From: Lenisia limosa
Lineage: Eukaryota > Breviatea
DNA: 50,180 nt
Assembly: GCA_001655205.1 (NCBI GenBank)
Contig: LPNZ01011129.1
Coordinates: forward strand, 1-50,180
Direction: 5' to 3'
Shown: piece by piece, positions 1 to 11,851 of the stretch
Position numbering within the stretch: position 1 is the first letter of the stretch
Layout of the letters: every line of letters begins with the position of its first letter
The notes under the pieces: model-generated
What the model was told of the DNA's origin: nothing
The model's input: only the letters and a program-made list of their open reading frames with translations
Database searches by the model: none
Translations under genes and position numbers: made by a program

Positions 1-3000
1 TATATATATATCTGAGAGAGAAGAAAAAAAAAAGAGTAGCACCTTGCACAGCTTTTAATACTATTCTTTCCAAATACCAGGGTGGACTGGGGTGAACATG
101 ATGCTGCAGGAGACGCTGTCATGGGGCTGCAGAATTACTTCCGCGTTCATTTGCCGGTCGTTGATGTATATTTCGTAGGCTGAGTCCGGGGCTGCTCCGT
201 GGATAGAACGTGGAGTGACTCGGACCTATACAGTGAAGGGTGAGTACGGGGACATAAAATGCATTATCTCGTATGACTAATAAATAGTGCTAACAGCGAT
301 TGGTTCGGGGCAAGCAGAGGCCAATAACGTCGTGATGTTACTGGAAAGTCCCAAAGCAGAAGGCGGAAGGAATGTTCGTCCTGAGAGGCCAATTGAAATA
401 GGTGATCCTCCAAATCCTGGAAAATGAGCACGGTATTCAATAGGCCTGCATAGAGCCTTATCAAACCCTTCAATGTGACGAGGACAACATCACCATCAGG
501 CATTACAATGCGAAAAACGTTCTCAAATGCACGTCCGTTGGCTCCAACACTGAGTTTATGAAAAAGGAGTCTGGAATAAAAATTAGAAAATAAAGACAAA
601 CTAAAACCCCTTCCGTACTCGAGTGATTCTGGCTTGAAGAGTAGAGGGATTTCTTGGGTAGTTGACGAAGGAATGAGAACTTCAGAGGGAAAATCGAAAG
701 CGTTTGCTTGCTAGAGGAAATAAGCAACAAGACACGGCCTTAAAAACAACCTACGCAATACTCATACATATCATGATATATATAGTTTTAAATGACATTA
801 TCTTCCCAGTATTATGTTTATTCTTAAGAAACAGCATTTAAACCGAGATTGGAATGGTCAGGGGAAGTAGCGATATAGCATTGCGGGTGAAAAAAGCCTT
901 TTGAGAGCGGAAAGTGAAAGGTGCTGGGACACGTCATAATTTACAATTCCAATCTCGGTAAAAAGCAGTTTTTCCATAAATTATACGGCCCCACTGCGCT
1001 TCTGGTCGTTTCAGCGTCGAAAAAGGCAACCCTGGCAGAGCTGTCACCCACATTGCGAAGCTGATGTGGGGTCAAAGGAAACTCATAATTGAAAAATAAT
1101 GGGCTCAAAAACATTGTGAATAAAAAGGGGGTTAATAAACCAACTGTAGAAACAGTTTCAGTAAACTAAAATAAATACCTTCAGTTTTCTTGAAACAGGG
1201 GGGTCTCCAGGAAGCCACAGGCCAAAGTCAATCACGTGACTAATCTTCTGTTCCTCCCCTGTCTTAACCTTAGATGGTAAGACTAATACTAGTTTATTCC
1301 CAAACAGCAAAAACAAAAATAACTAAACTAAAAATTAAAATGGCTTCTAACCGGCTTTGTCACTTCAGCTGCCGACTCGGACGCTTGGAGAAGCCGCACC
1401 TGCACAGCAATTAACCACAACTTCGTAAAGTGTGAAACGTTTCGGATTGTTTCTTTTCGAAACAATCAATCACCCATCCATTCCCCCGTGTGTGTGTATT
1501 TACCAACCTCTCCCCCGTCTTTACCTGTGCACCGCCTCGAAGTTTAACGGGAATAGACACCCGCGTGGCCTCGGTGGTACCCGGGTCCTCCACCAGCGTG
1601 ATGTCAATGTCAACCGAGCCATGGTACTGGAATATTATGAAGTTGAACAAAAATTTTTAATATGAAAATAGAGTACATATAATACCAATAATAGCAATAC
1701 ATCCACAATGCTTGCCTCTCGAAGTTCTTTTCGAACCCCTGGCGTTTTCAGAGCTTATTCATTTGCTAGCCCAACAATCCACCCACCAAGCCTTCGAGAT
1801 GAGGACGTGCCACCACTTCGATTTCGCGTTCCTGCCCGGGTTGAAGCTCCATCTTCAGTGGGAGGATGGTGAGCGCTGGGGGGGGGGGTAAAATTGGAAC
1901 ATTTATGAAAGAAAAAAACCCCAAATCAACTCTGCTGGCTGACAACACACGAGGGTTGAGAACAACAACACAAACAAAGCCCAGNNNNNNNNNNNNNNNN
2001 NNNNNNNNNNNNNNNNNNNNNNNNNNNNNNNNNNNNNNNNNNNTATATTTAAAGTTACGATCCGTTGAAGAACTGTAATGAAAACCTGTATAAAACCCAA
2101 AAATAAAGTTAAGCAGTCCATAATTCGACCAAATTCAACTTTCGTAAAGCCAGGCTGACCATTTGGTAAACTCTCCTCCTTTGTGATAATCTGGTCAGGC
2201 TGGGCTTTGGAATTTGCCTCAGTATCTTCATTTGGTACAGAGGGGCTAGAAACGGCTTCAAGGACAGATGATAGGGTCACAGCAGGAGTAGGTGGCTCTA
2301 AAAAATTAGTAAATCAACCAATCCTTGTCTTCATTTTTTAAAAGGTTCACGTTACATTCTGTTGATTCACTGAGCCTCACTTGGTTCATCTAACGTTCGG
2401 AGGCTCAGAACAGCAGCAATCTAAAAGTGCGTAAGGCGATAGCACAAGGACAACAGAGTAATAAAAACATACAAAGCAAAATGAAACTGAGTGGAGAAAC
2501 TAAACCAAAGGGAAAATGAAGTAGGAGCATACCGGGAATAGCCCATCGTTAGAGACAGTTGCATGAAAGACTTTCTTCCTTCCTGGAGCCAGCCATCCAC
2601 ATTGGAGAGTCTAAAATGGGATAAAAAAAACAAACACTGAGAAAAACAACATGATCGGCCAATAAATTGAGTTTGAAACGCAACTATGATAAACATCTGA
2701 TAGACACTCTCCCACTTGCCCCTTGGCAGGGTCAATCGGAATCAATGGAGTTCCGATATAGGCCTTGACCGAGATCTCGACAATTGGCTCGAAGTCATCC
2801 TGAGTCACAAGTTGCAGCCGTCCAACGACCAACGGATCTCCTTCCTGTTCGGCGTGAAGAGGAAGATATTTTAATGTGTGTGGTATCAATGCAGCCATAG
2901 AAATGATTTGCATTATAGATTTTGCACTGTTTGAAGCATTAATGAGAAGACCTCAAGAGGATATTATTTACACATTAGAAAAGTGTAAATACACTATTTT

Positions 3001-6000
3001 GGACTTTCATTGCGGAATGAAATCAGAGATATATCATAATAACCCTTATTCAATTTGAGTCCCTCGAACATATCCTGGCCGGACAGAAATACTGATTTCC
3101 GTGTCCACAGAAGATCCAGGCACAACATCGACAACACGCGGGGTAACTTCAAAGGCAGTTGTTGGCGTAACCATTGCGTAGTAGTGTCGCCTAAAATAAG
3201 AAAACAGAATATGGCTTTTTCAGCAAATAAATATAAAGTCTGATAAAATGCTGAAGAGCTCAATATAGAATTTGTTAATACTCCTATTTTGATCAACATA
3301 CCCCCACCAACTCCGATCCATTTGCCTGTCCGTGAGAAGTTACCACGACTTTGCATGTAGACGGACCTGCCTGCGACTGCAGTTTCACGGAATGCGGCTC
3401 GAAGACAAAACGGTCCATCAGTCCTGGAGCTACAGCCTTGGCAAACTCGAATGTGCTACCACTTCTGTAAGAATTAGTAAACGGCTGTGTTTTGAAAAAA
3501 AAAAAAGCGAATCAGACCTCCAAGGCACATTAAAATTGTAAAAAACACCCCCTCGTTCACATTTGAGGTGCTGCTGCGTCACGCGCATGTTGAACGTTTA
3601 TCGCTTCAATTCTAGCGTTTTCCTTCATCTCCTCTTCCCTTGCCTGTGCCCGTTCAGCTCTTCTTTGGCGCTGTCGCTCAAGATACGAAATCTTTTCCTT
3701 GGATGACTTGGTCTTTTTAACCAGTGCAGGCTCGGGCAGCTCTTCGATTTTGGTAACCGTTTTAGACTCCTGCCGTGCGCCGCCGACTTCTATCATTCTC
3801 TGAATAATTTGGGATACATCGGGGGGAACAGCGCCTTGTTCAACGCCACTTTCGTCCACGTAGACGCGAACAAAACCCTCCAGGCTGAGTCCTTTTTGCG
3901 CCCCGCTTTTCGGGCGAAGATAAGTTCGACGTCCATCCGGTGCAAATGTGAAGATCATCTGCTGGGTTACCTTTCTCTTTCCTGCCGGAACCTCAATTTC
4001 AGGTTCCTTTTGTGGGGGTTCTCCCACGGAAGTAGGGGAAATTTGTTTCGGTAACAAAGCAGGCTTGGTAATTAGTTCCTTCTGCGATATCGCTTCGTAG
4101 ATTTCAGAATCACTGACCTCCCAATCCAACACATCTTCAGCAATGTCGTCATCGCTCATAAACAGGGCCTCCTCATCCTTATGATCTTTTGATCGCGTCT
4201 TACCAGCTAAGCGCTTCACCTTCCGCTGACGGCGTCGAGCCTGGTTGATTGCCTTCGAACCAGACGCTTCAGTCTGGATCACAATCTGGCCGTCTTCGTC
4301 TTCTTCCTCACTCATGACATGCTCCGCAAGCGCCATCTCATGCTCAACATCTGGTTTGCTCAGACCGGCTGCTATCCGAGCCTCGCGGATAATGGCCTCT
4401 TTCGCGCGTCTTCGTTGGACTCGCTGACGCGGCCCAGCTTCACCTTGAGCCTCTTCACGGTCTTCTTCGTCGATTTGTTCCTTGAGATCGTTTTGGATTT
4501 GGAGATCAGCCATACTCATGCTTGAAGACCCAGACTCTTCGAGAGAGCCTCGACTCATCATCACAGTCTAAATGTGGTATTACTTTGGAATTCTTTCACA
4601 GAATCAAAACACAATTAAATGAATTTCACAAAAAAATGTACACAGCAAAAATATCAAGAAATTTGGTCATATGGAACTGATTTTACCCCCAACCGCCTGA
4701 AGCTTTCGGTAGTATTTCCGACTCCTCAACCTAATCTTTTCGTCCATTGTCATTCTAAAAATGGATGAGAAAACTCTAATTGTTCTTTCATAGTATATTA
4801 TATCATCAGTCTACTACAACACATTGGTGGATTACCCCACTCCCCCCTACGTTTCATCATCGTCATCTTCGGAAGCACTAGTGACGTCGTTATCCGCTTC
4901 CGACTCCGAACCACCTTCACTTTGTTCCTCCTCCTCAATGAGCGCCTTCATCTTCTTTATATGCCGCTGGGCTCTGTCTTTCTGCTCACTGTCTACTGCC
5001 TCTGATAAACTCTCTTCAGTCAACCGGATCAGCTCAGCCCTTCGGAGCTCACGAGATCGTCGGCGAGACTCTTCATCAGCAGCCGTCATGTGCTCATCAT
5101 CATCAAGATCAAACTCCGCGCCATAAACCGTGCGTGACGATGGGGACTGCTGTTTGAGATTCTGTCGTCTCCACTGCCGGACCCTATCACTGTGCATTGT
5201 CAGGCTTTTTGCAAGGGACGCCGCCGAGTAGTATGGAACGCCCAGTGGTGTGTAGCCTGAAGGCTCTGGGAGACTGGCATGGGTTGGCACGAAAAACGTT
5301 GATCCTTCCGGGGTTATTCCGGCGACTTGAAGAGTCCCGTCGACATGCTCGGGGAGAGCAACTTCGCTGTCAGTGTCCACAGGGCGATATGAATGCGGGG
5401 CTGGCAAATCTGCCCGGATGTTGCTGTATTCCAGTTCGTCTGTTTGAATTGACGGCGTCACGGTGACCGGCGGAGCAAATGTCGGCTGACCGTCAACTTC
5501 TCCAGCGGCAATGGCAACAAGGGGNNNNNNNNNNNNNNNNNNNNNNNNNNNNNNNNNNNNNNNNNNNNNNNNNNNNNNNNNNNNNNNNNNNNNNNNAATG
5601 TCAGCGGCTCGACCGCCGCCACTTCGACGACCACTGGTACTTCGGCAGGTTCACCAGGTCCCGTCGGCGTTACCATCAGAATAATGCGAGTACCTGGGTG
5701 TGAATGATGGGAAAATTGATATGGAAACTATATGTTTCTTTAAAAAGGTGTGTGCAAAAGAAAAAAACAGCCTTCAATGAAAGTAGACTAAGATATCAAA
5801 AGGCCACCTTCCAGCACTACAGCAACAATTCAATAATCACTCATAGGAAAAGGAACCAACCCTGCGGAAGATGGACAGCAGAAGCCACGGCAGGGTCGGC
5901 CAGCTGCTCGGCATCTAGTGCGGCGGCCGCAGCCAACGTGTCCTCCGGCACGGACGGGAACGGCAAGTCGGAATCGGAAGCAGTCGGATCGACCGGACCG

Positions 6001-8280
6001 ACATTGACAATTGTGGTCTTAATTCGGACCAATTTGCCCTGGATTTCCGCTTCAAGATGCACCGGTGCCGACATGGGGAAGTCCTGTGATGCTTGCGCAA
6101 TGATTTGGCGTAAAGCGTCTTGAGCAGCAGAGAATTGCGAACGCCCTCCTCGGGAACCGGTGAAAGACGACAGTGATGATGATCTAAACAATGAAAAAAA
6201 GACAAACTTTTGCATAAACAAAAAGAATGTGAATTCTTACACCACCGTACTGCTGCTGAGCTCTATTTCACCCCCAGAAACCTTGTCATAATGTCGTCGT
6301 TATCAACCGGGTGATCATCACGAGGCACAGGAGCTGCCACAAAGCCTGGTGGCACGTCACAGTCCTCTCCAGATGCGGTGTGAATATTCTGGGGGATGGC
6401 AAGACCATCGAGGTCAGCTTCTAAGCGATGTTATTGTGGGAAATATTCATGGTCTTAATAAACAGTTAATAGTATGTGAGACAAAACATGACTTGAAACA
6501 AAAAACGAGCCTGATGAAAATGAAAAAGTCTTGAATATGAGAATATATGTAGATTTTCCAATACACAAATGTTGTAATTGTAAATCATAGAAAGTATCAT
6601 AGAAATATAGCCACTATATAATATATTATCCACAAACCTGGATGCTCAGAAGGGTCAAGGAGCAGAGGCGGTACCGTTGTAGCAGTTTCGGGCACTCCAA
6701 CTACCGTTTGCTTGGGACTGAAAAATCAGATAGGCAAAGAGAAAATAAATAAACAAGGATTTGAATCACAAATCGAAAAATTTGAGCTCCATAAAAACTA
6801 ATTCACCACATGTACGTATCATGTATCATCTGCACTCAAACTAAATAATTTCACTGTCAGATCTCTTCCCAATCTTGCTCGTAAATACGATGCAGTTTCA
6901 TGACACCAGCAATTCTACCAACCGAATCAGCCTAAGACGGGAAAAGGGACCAGAGAGACGAGCTAAGTTTCCACTGTGTTGCCCTGGTAGAATCTCCATC
7001 ACTGACGAGGGGAAAATGACAGAAAGAGACTTCGTGTGAGGAAGGTGGTTTTCAGTCCACGACGCTTTGAATGGAAAGATGACGTCATTCGGATTCTGCT
7101 CAACTCGGCGCTGCTCAACAAAGGTTTCCTCCACCTTCGAGGTTATAACCAGATAATTAGAAAGCCATTTAATAGGATAACTTAGCTTCATGAATGAGCT
7201 GTTAAACATTCAGAGTAAGACCAGGCATAGATGAAACCAACATGACAGCAGCATACCTCTATCAAAACGTCTTCTTCAACATCAGTCAAGACCTCCTCAT
7301 CAACTTCAACTTCAACGTCCTCGAAAACCAGGCCAGAAGATGCCTTAGCAGTGCCTTTGGAGCTACTGAGGGCGCGAAGTCCTGCCTGCTCTGGTGTCTC
7401 CCCTGGCTGAATGTCAGTTCTGACCGTGCGCTTTCGCTTCACTTTCTTTGTCACCCGCTTCTTGATCTTGGTGTGTGAGAGGGTAGTAGTAAAAAAATCA
7501 TTAGATAATTTTTATGACCTAAAAATATCAAAATAATAATAATAATAATAATAATAATAAACAGATCAATTAGATTGTTTTTTTCTTATCAACAAACCTT
7601 ATGCTTGACAACTCTCTTCTTGAGCTCTAGTTGCGGAGGGATAAAGGTTGCTTCGTCTTCTTCCCTTGACTTTACTCTCCCAACCAAGTGGGCTCCTGAG
7701 GGTGGGGGTGAGCAAAGGAAGTGAAGAAAAAAATCTTGGGGAATACGTTGAATGAGTAATCGCCAGGCTGGTGTGACTCTGTGATAAATATAAAGCAAGN
7801 NNNNNNNNNNNNNNNNNNNNNNNNNNNNNNNNNNNNNNGTAATTCCATGACATTTTGTGCAACCAAACGTCTTCGCTCACCAGAGGCACTGCGCGTCAAC
7901 GTGTTTGCAGGCAATCTACCCTTCATTGAAGATGACGTTGCAGCCCTCGCCAATCGCCGCACCTGGGGCGGAAGCTACGGGGAGGGGTGAATGCTGGAGC
8001 ACTAGGCTGGTTGATGGGAAGGAAAACCTTTTCAGGGGAAGATCATATGAGAAACTGAAATCTGAATCCGATTGCTGATGATGGTCCATATTTTAAGGAT
8101 ATGAAGCTGAAGGAAAAAAAAAAAGACAATGTAATTGAATATTCATTTCAACAGAATATGTGATATAGCTGAATAGGATCAGATGACAACATGATGATTT
8201 GAAATACAAGCGGTGTTGAGGAGAAAGCTAACCTGTAGGTTGGAGGACGCTTTTCTGCCCTTTACTGAACCTGGATACAT
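1..8280 (-). CDS. Large ciliary-type protein with ASH/HYDIN-like domains (C-terminus beyond left edge)
   Basis: About 26 exons on the minus strand: 8233-8280, 7881-7962, 7598-7695, 7257-7466, 7003-7134, one near 6931, 6638-6717, 6282-6420, 5861-6183, 4851-5693 (gap inside), 4694-4754, 3561-4567, 3312-3464, 3070-3190, 2716-2844, 2533-2610, 2381-2420, 2160-2297, 1787-1875, 1525-1626, 1352-1399, 1179-1262, 995-1060, 608-710, 533-570, 78-225. Phases agree at nearly every junction; the exon near 6931 and its joins are unresolved. The start ATG at 8280 gives MYPGSVKGRK and joins in frame. The first ~900 residues are charged and low-complexity (KKRVTKKVKRKR, long acidic runs). The rest holds beta-domain signatures typical of ASH/MSP-like proteins such as HYDIN, CFAP74, CFAP65 and SPAG17: KAVAPGLMDRFVFEP, LQCGWLAPGRKKVFHATVSN, HVIDFGLWLPG, LRNVGDSSARVAFF. 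I infer an axonemal or basal-body role. The exact family member is not decided. Confidence 0.72.
842..959. mobile_element. 118-bp element with 14-bp terminal inverted repeats
   Basis: ACCGAGATTGGAAT at 842-855 is exactly inverted at 946-959 (ATTCCAATCTCGGT). The interior has no reading frame. The element lies within an intron of the ciliary gene, between exons 995-1060 and 608-710. The size and inverted ends fit a non-autonomous hairpin or MITE-like element. No clear target duplication was found, and only one copy is seen in this window. Confidence 0.6.
1876..1984 (-). mobile_element. Introner-like element copy, sense, forms 3' splice site
   Basis: Read on the minus strand, the segment runs from the gap edge through CTCAACCCTCGTGTGTTGTC, then the GAGTTGAT core, a T-rich stretch and CATAAATGTTCC, and ends in a C-run followed by AG. 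That AG is the acceptor of exon 1787-1875, and the exon joins in frame to 2160-2297 (phase 1). So the end of the repeat is the splice acceptor. The 5' part of the copy is lost in the N gap at 1985-2043. Confidence 0.75.
7533..7561. repeat. (AAT)n microsatellite
   Basis: About nine AAT units occur in an intron of the ciliary gene, between exons 7598-7695 and 7257-7466. Confidence 0.9.
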
Positions 8281-8614
8281 AATTACTATTATTATTGGAA
8301 ACAGAGATCATATACAAGCACACTTTTGACAAAACAAATGATTAGAAGAAGTATCCCCCCAATACCGTCTATCGAAGTCACCTTAGCTCGGAGTTGATCC
8401 TTTGTGATTGGAGTCTGGTGAGGGTGAAACAAGTCCCCATTTTATCACAATTGATTTCATTTAATACCGAATTGGGAATTCACTTCGGTTCAGAAAACAA
8501 TATCACATTAACTGTATCTAGTGTTAAAATAGACAATGGTGGCATAATTCTGTAGATATACAGTGTACATAAGAACACAACAGTACAGAAGCATGCATTG
8601 ATATCAGCCCTGTA
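8281..8614. other. Short intergenic stretch between two minus-strand genes
   Basis: This lies between the stop of the upstream gene (8615-8617) and the ATG at 8280, so it should hold the promoter of the ciliary gene. It contains one arm of the hairpin element family (TTCACTTCGGTTC near 8479-8491) without an obvious partner arm. A splice-like segment at about 8370-8412 can be read, but its phase does not join the exon at 8280, so I left it out of the gene. Confidence 0.45.
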
Positions 8615-11560
8615 CTACACTGGCACCCCCACCTCGGGAAGAAGAACCGCCGTGGTGCCTGGTTGCGAGAGAATATCCCGCATTTTCCGATCCCGAAGTA
8701 ACGCCCTCTGCTGCTCTCGTGCCTGGGCCTGGAGAGAAAATTAAACTCCAAAAGAGATAAAGACTGCACCAACCTTCTCCATTCTCTTTTGTAGCACGAT
8801 CATTGCAATCGGCGGCGCACTTTCTGCCGGAAACCATTTCAGCACCGAATTGAGGCCATTTAGCATTACGGCCGCGGGTCTTCCCCCAGTCATTCCAGGT
8901 AACCAGGTTCGAAGGAATAGGATTGCCTCATCCTGGGGGGGGGGGGTAACTGGGACTTCAAATACTCAAAGAACACTAAAATATCGCCTTTAACCATTCC
9001 ATGTTTGGAATAGATTATGATGAGAGAAAATGACAATGATTATGGTGAATGCCGAGAAAAAATACCATCAACTAAACATCAACACACCCCTTAAAATCAT
9101 TTGGGGACAAGTACAACCACAAATACTAAAAATAGTCTCTAACAGTCAGCTATCTGGATCTGATACTAAAAATAGTCTCTAACAGTCAGCTATCTGGATT
9201 TGATACTAAAAATAGTCTCTAACAGTCAGCTTATATGGATTTGATATTTATGGTGTTCTAATGTAGTATGTATTTATACGCTGTGCATCCCGATAATTCT
9301 TGTTCCTTCTTGTTCCCAAAAACACAATATTCTGGGCAGTCACCCCAGTACCTGGATTCGCAGCACCGACGACTTCACAAGAGGCCTCACAACCGGGGCA
9401 AATAGGAGCCCCATGATCTTCAATAAATCACTGCTGGCAACCTGCAAGATGAATGGATTACAGATCAAAATATGAAAATAATCTTCATATAGATGACTAA
9501 TCTTAACTTCGGTTTCATTTTAGAGATTATTGTGGTGTAAGACAATTGCTCTACTTCTCAACTCCGTGTCAAAATGCACATGATAGTCCATGATAAATCT
9601 TGTCTGCTGTCTGTTATCCAACCCCAGACTCTAACGAACATACACATGTACAATCTCCTACCCTAGCATTAAGAGCTGACAAAATGCTGACTGTTAAGTC
9701 ATCGTTATTTTTGAAGCAGCGAAGGCAGAAGAGGAACAGATAAATGTACATATCCTGGAAGAGTCAGAACGGGATAGTGAAAAACTGAGCTTTCAACAAA
9801 CTCCTTTTATCACCCTAACTACACTGTATTCTCATATACAAGTGAAGGAAAGCCTTACCCACCCTGTTTTCCAGTATGAAGGAAGAGGAGGCCATTGGCC
9901 ATGATGCTGCAAGGAGTCTTACATACTCCGTGATCTCCTCACCCTGGTAGCCCTGGAGCTCAAACTGTGTATGTGAGTATAGTTTGCGGAAGTTTCTTCA
10001 TAAGCAACGCCACTTTCAATACAAATAAGCAACGCCACTCTCAATACAAAGGACATTTGTGTTCATACATGCTCAATAAAGGGACCTGAACCATTCTACA
10101 CAGACCGACCCCTTTACCTCAGATGAAGGGTCCTGAAAAGCATCCATCATGAGGTTGAGAAGGAAGGGAATACCCGAACTCAAAATCTGAAGCTGTCAAT
10201 ATCTGCAAGGAAAAGAAAACAAAGAGTTCCACTTGAGCCCTAGCCAAAATCCTCCCCACCTTATGAGCTGCAGCCGCTGTGAACGCTGGCGAATGAAGTG
10301 ACAGGCTCACAAGCTTCTCCATCAGGACTCTGCTCGCTTCCACTGTGAAGATGCGGTTTGGTGTGAATGTTTCGTGACGGTAGAGGTACGTCAGGTTACC
10401 CACAAGCTCCTGCATGAATTATTTTTGGATTTTGGGATGGTTTCGTAAACATTGCTGCTGAGTACCAGGTGATATAGAAGCCAGTATAATTGGTTTTTTG
10501 TGTATTGAAACTAGAATCATAATAATAGAATCATAATAGGGAATGGCTAGATTTTACGACTCTATGCATTAATATTTTGAAAAGATAAATTGGCTTTTTC
10601 ATTATAAAGTATCTCTTCATATTTTGCAACTAATTGGTTAATATTAATTGCACGTAGTACTACAANNNNNNNNNNNNNNNNNNNNNNNNNNNNNNNNNNN
10701 NNNNNNNNNNNNNNNNNNNNNNNNNNNNNNNNNNNNNNNNNNNNNNNNNNNNNNNNNNNNNNNNNNCGGAACGGATAAGACAACCGTTACCCACGACCCT
10801 ATGCAGCGGCTCATCCATGTGAAGCAGTCCGATCAAGATCTTCCATACTTCTGTGTATTGTGGCGACCGTGGAGGGTATGCCGGGCCTACAGAGTCATGA
10901 TTGGTTGGGATTGCTTATTTCTCTCATGAGTCAACGTACATACACAATCATTTACTATTACATCACAACAACATCTGGATCAATAAGATAGCTTCCAAAT
11001 CACCATTTAAAATGGGGTAGAAGCATTTGAAGTGATAGATGATCACAAACGGGTCGGTCCAGTCTAAATCTCTCTTTTTGATGCGCAGCAGCTCCTGCGA
11101 TTCGTAACACGGAGCTACATTTCACAATCTATTTCACGATTGATTCTAATAAAACATGAATATAGCTTTCGATTGTTTGCAAAATTTGTCAGATGGCAAA
11201 AACACTGTAAGACTTATGATACAATGATCAAAAATTAAATATGAAACCACAGCTAAGACAAGTTATCATCAAATGGGAAACAAGATTTTTCCACAAAACG
11301 AAAATTACTCAATGAAAAAAATAAATTTTCAGTGAATGAAGTAGCTAATACTAGAAGAAAATGCTTTCAAGTGTTTAATCAGATAAAGCTACCACGTTCA
11401 GCTTACCGCCTCAAATAGATCCCATTGTGAAACCGCATGAGAAGTAAACCGCGTCGCAAACTACATTGAGTGTTAATTAATGATATTGATAACGTTAATA
11501 GCAATGAGAGAAGGGCAGAAGGGGGCTTACGGCAACTTTACGAGCCCATTGTTTCAACAT
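8615..11560 (-). CDS. Unrecognised alpha-helical protein, 11 exons
   Basis: Exons: 11531-11560 (MLKQWARKVA), 11407-11460, 11004-11094, up to 10850 (runs into the gap at 10666-10766), 10260-10409, 10118-10186, 9863-9952, 9662-9754, 9352-9441, 8774-8932, 8615-8728, ending in TAG. Junction phases are consistent wherever sequence is present, which strongly supports a real gene. The product is at least ~285 residues plus the missing part. It is helical with no signal peptide. Local motifs include DWTDPFVIIYHFK, ILIGLLHMDEPLH, MYIYLFLFCLRCFKNNDD, KIMGLLFAPVVRPL and a charged helical tail (KRMEKAQAREQQRALLRDRK). The FAPVVRP stretch faintly recalls RhoGAP domains, but the flanking GAP motifs are missing, so I give no function. 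It shares a 291 bp divergent intergenic region with the phosphomevalonate kinase gene. Confidence 0.7.
9122..9242. repeat. 40-bp tandem repeat, 3 copies
   Basis: Copies at 9122-9161, 9162-9201 and 9202-9242 share the core ACTAAAAATAGTCTCTAACA, differing by a few bases. The array sits inside an intron of the helical-protein gene (between exons 9352-9441 and 8774-8932). The identical tandem spacing suggests a recent local duplication. No reading frame is implied. Confidence 0.9.
10000..10049. repeat. 25-bp tandem duplication
   Basis: Two copies of a 25-bp unit (core ATAAGCAACGCCACT) lie back to back with one mismatch. They are in the intron between exons 10118-10186 and 9863-9952 of the helical-protein gene. 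Confidence 0.85.
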
Positions 11561-11851
11561 TGTCACTGTGTAGCCGTCTTAGTGTTTCTTTCTGGCTAAC
11601 ATTATAACACCCTAAACCCCTTTTACATGATTATAGGATTATAGGGATCGAAACTGGATCGAAGTTTGGTTCAATTCATTTTTAATACCATATAGACCCA
11701 ACAGATTATCCCCTTTATTTCTCAGCTTCACAACCGTCCCCAAGCCTTTTCACATATTTAATGTGTTTGATAACAGAAAGGAAATTAAAGCGGGGGAAAC
11801 GGCGATAGCCACTCTAGTTGTTTTTTTTCTTCACCTTGACTTCTTCCCAAT
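11561..11851. promoter_or_regulatory. Divergent intergenic region, helical-protein gene / phosphomevalonate kinase
   Basis: 291 bp separate the two start codons (11560 on minus, 11852 on plus), so both promoters must lie in or overlap this span. It is AT-rich, with a T-run just upstream of the plus-strand ATG. No specific factor site can be assigned from the sequence. Confidence 0.5.

Noticed and set aside
4847-4849. TAG after the acidic run at 4851 as the end of a gene, with a new gene at MTMDEK
   Set aside because: A donor just before the stop joins in phase to 4754, and the same happens at 3561/3464. One gene explains the data better, though cDNA is needed.
9441-9662. RhoGAP assignment for the helical gene from the FAPVVRP segment
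   Set aside because: The arginine-finger motif and the other conserved RhoGAP blocks are not visible.
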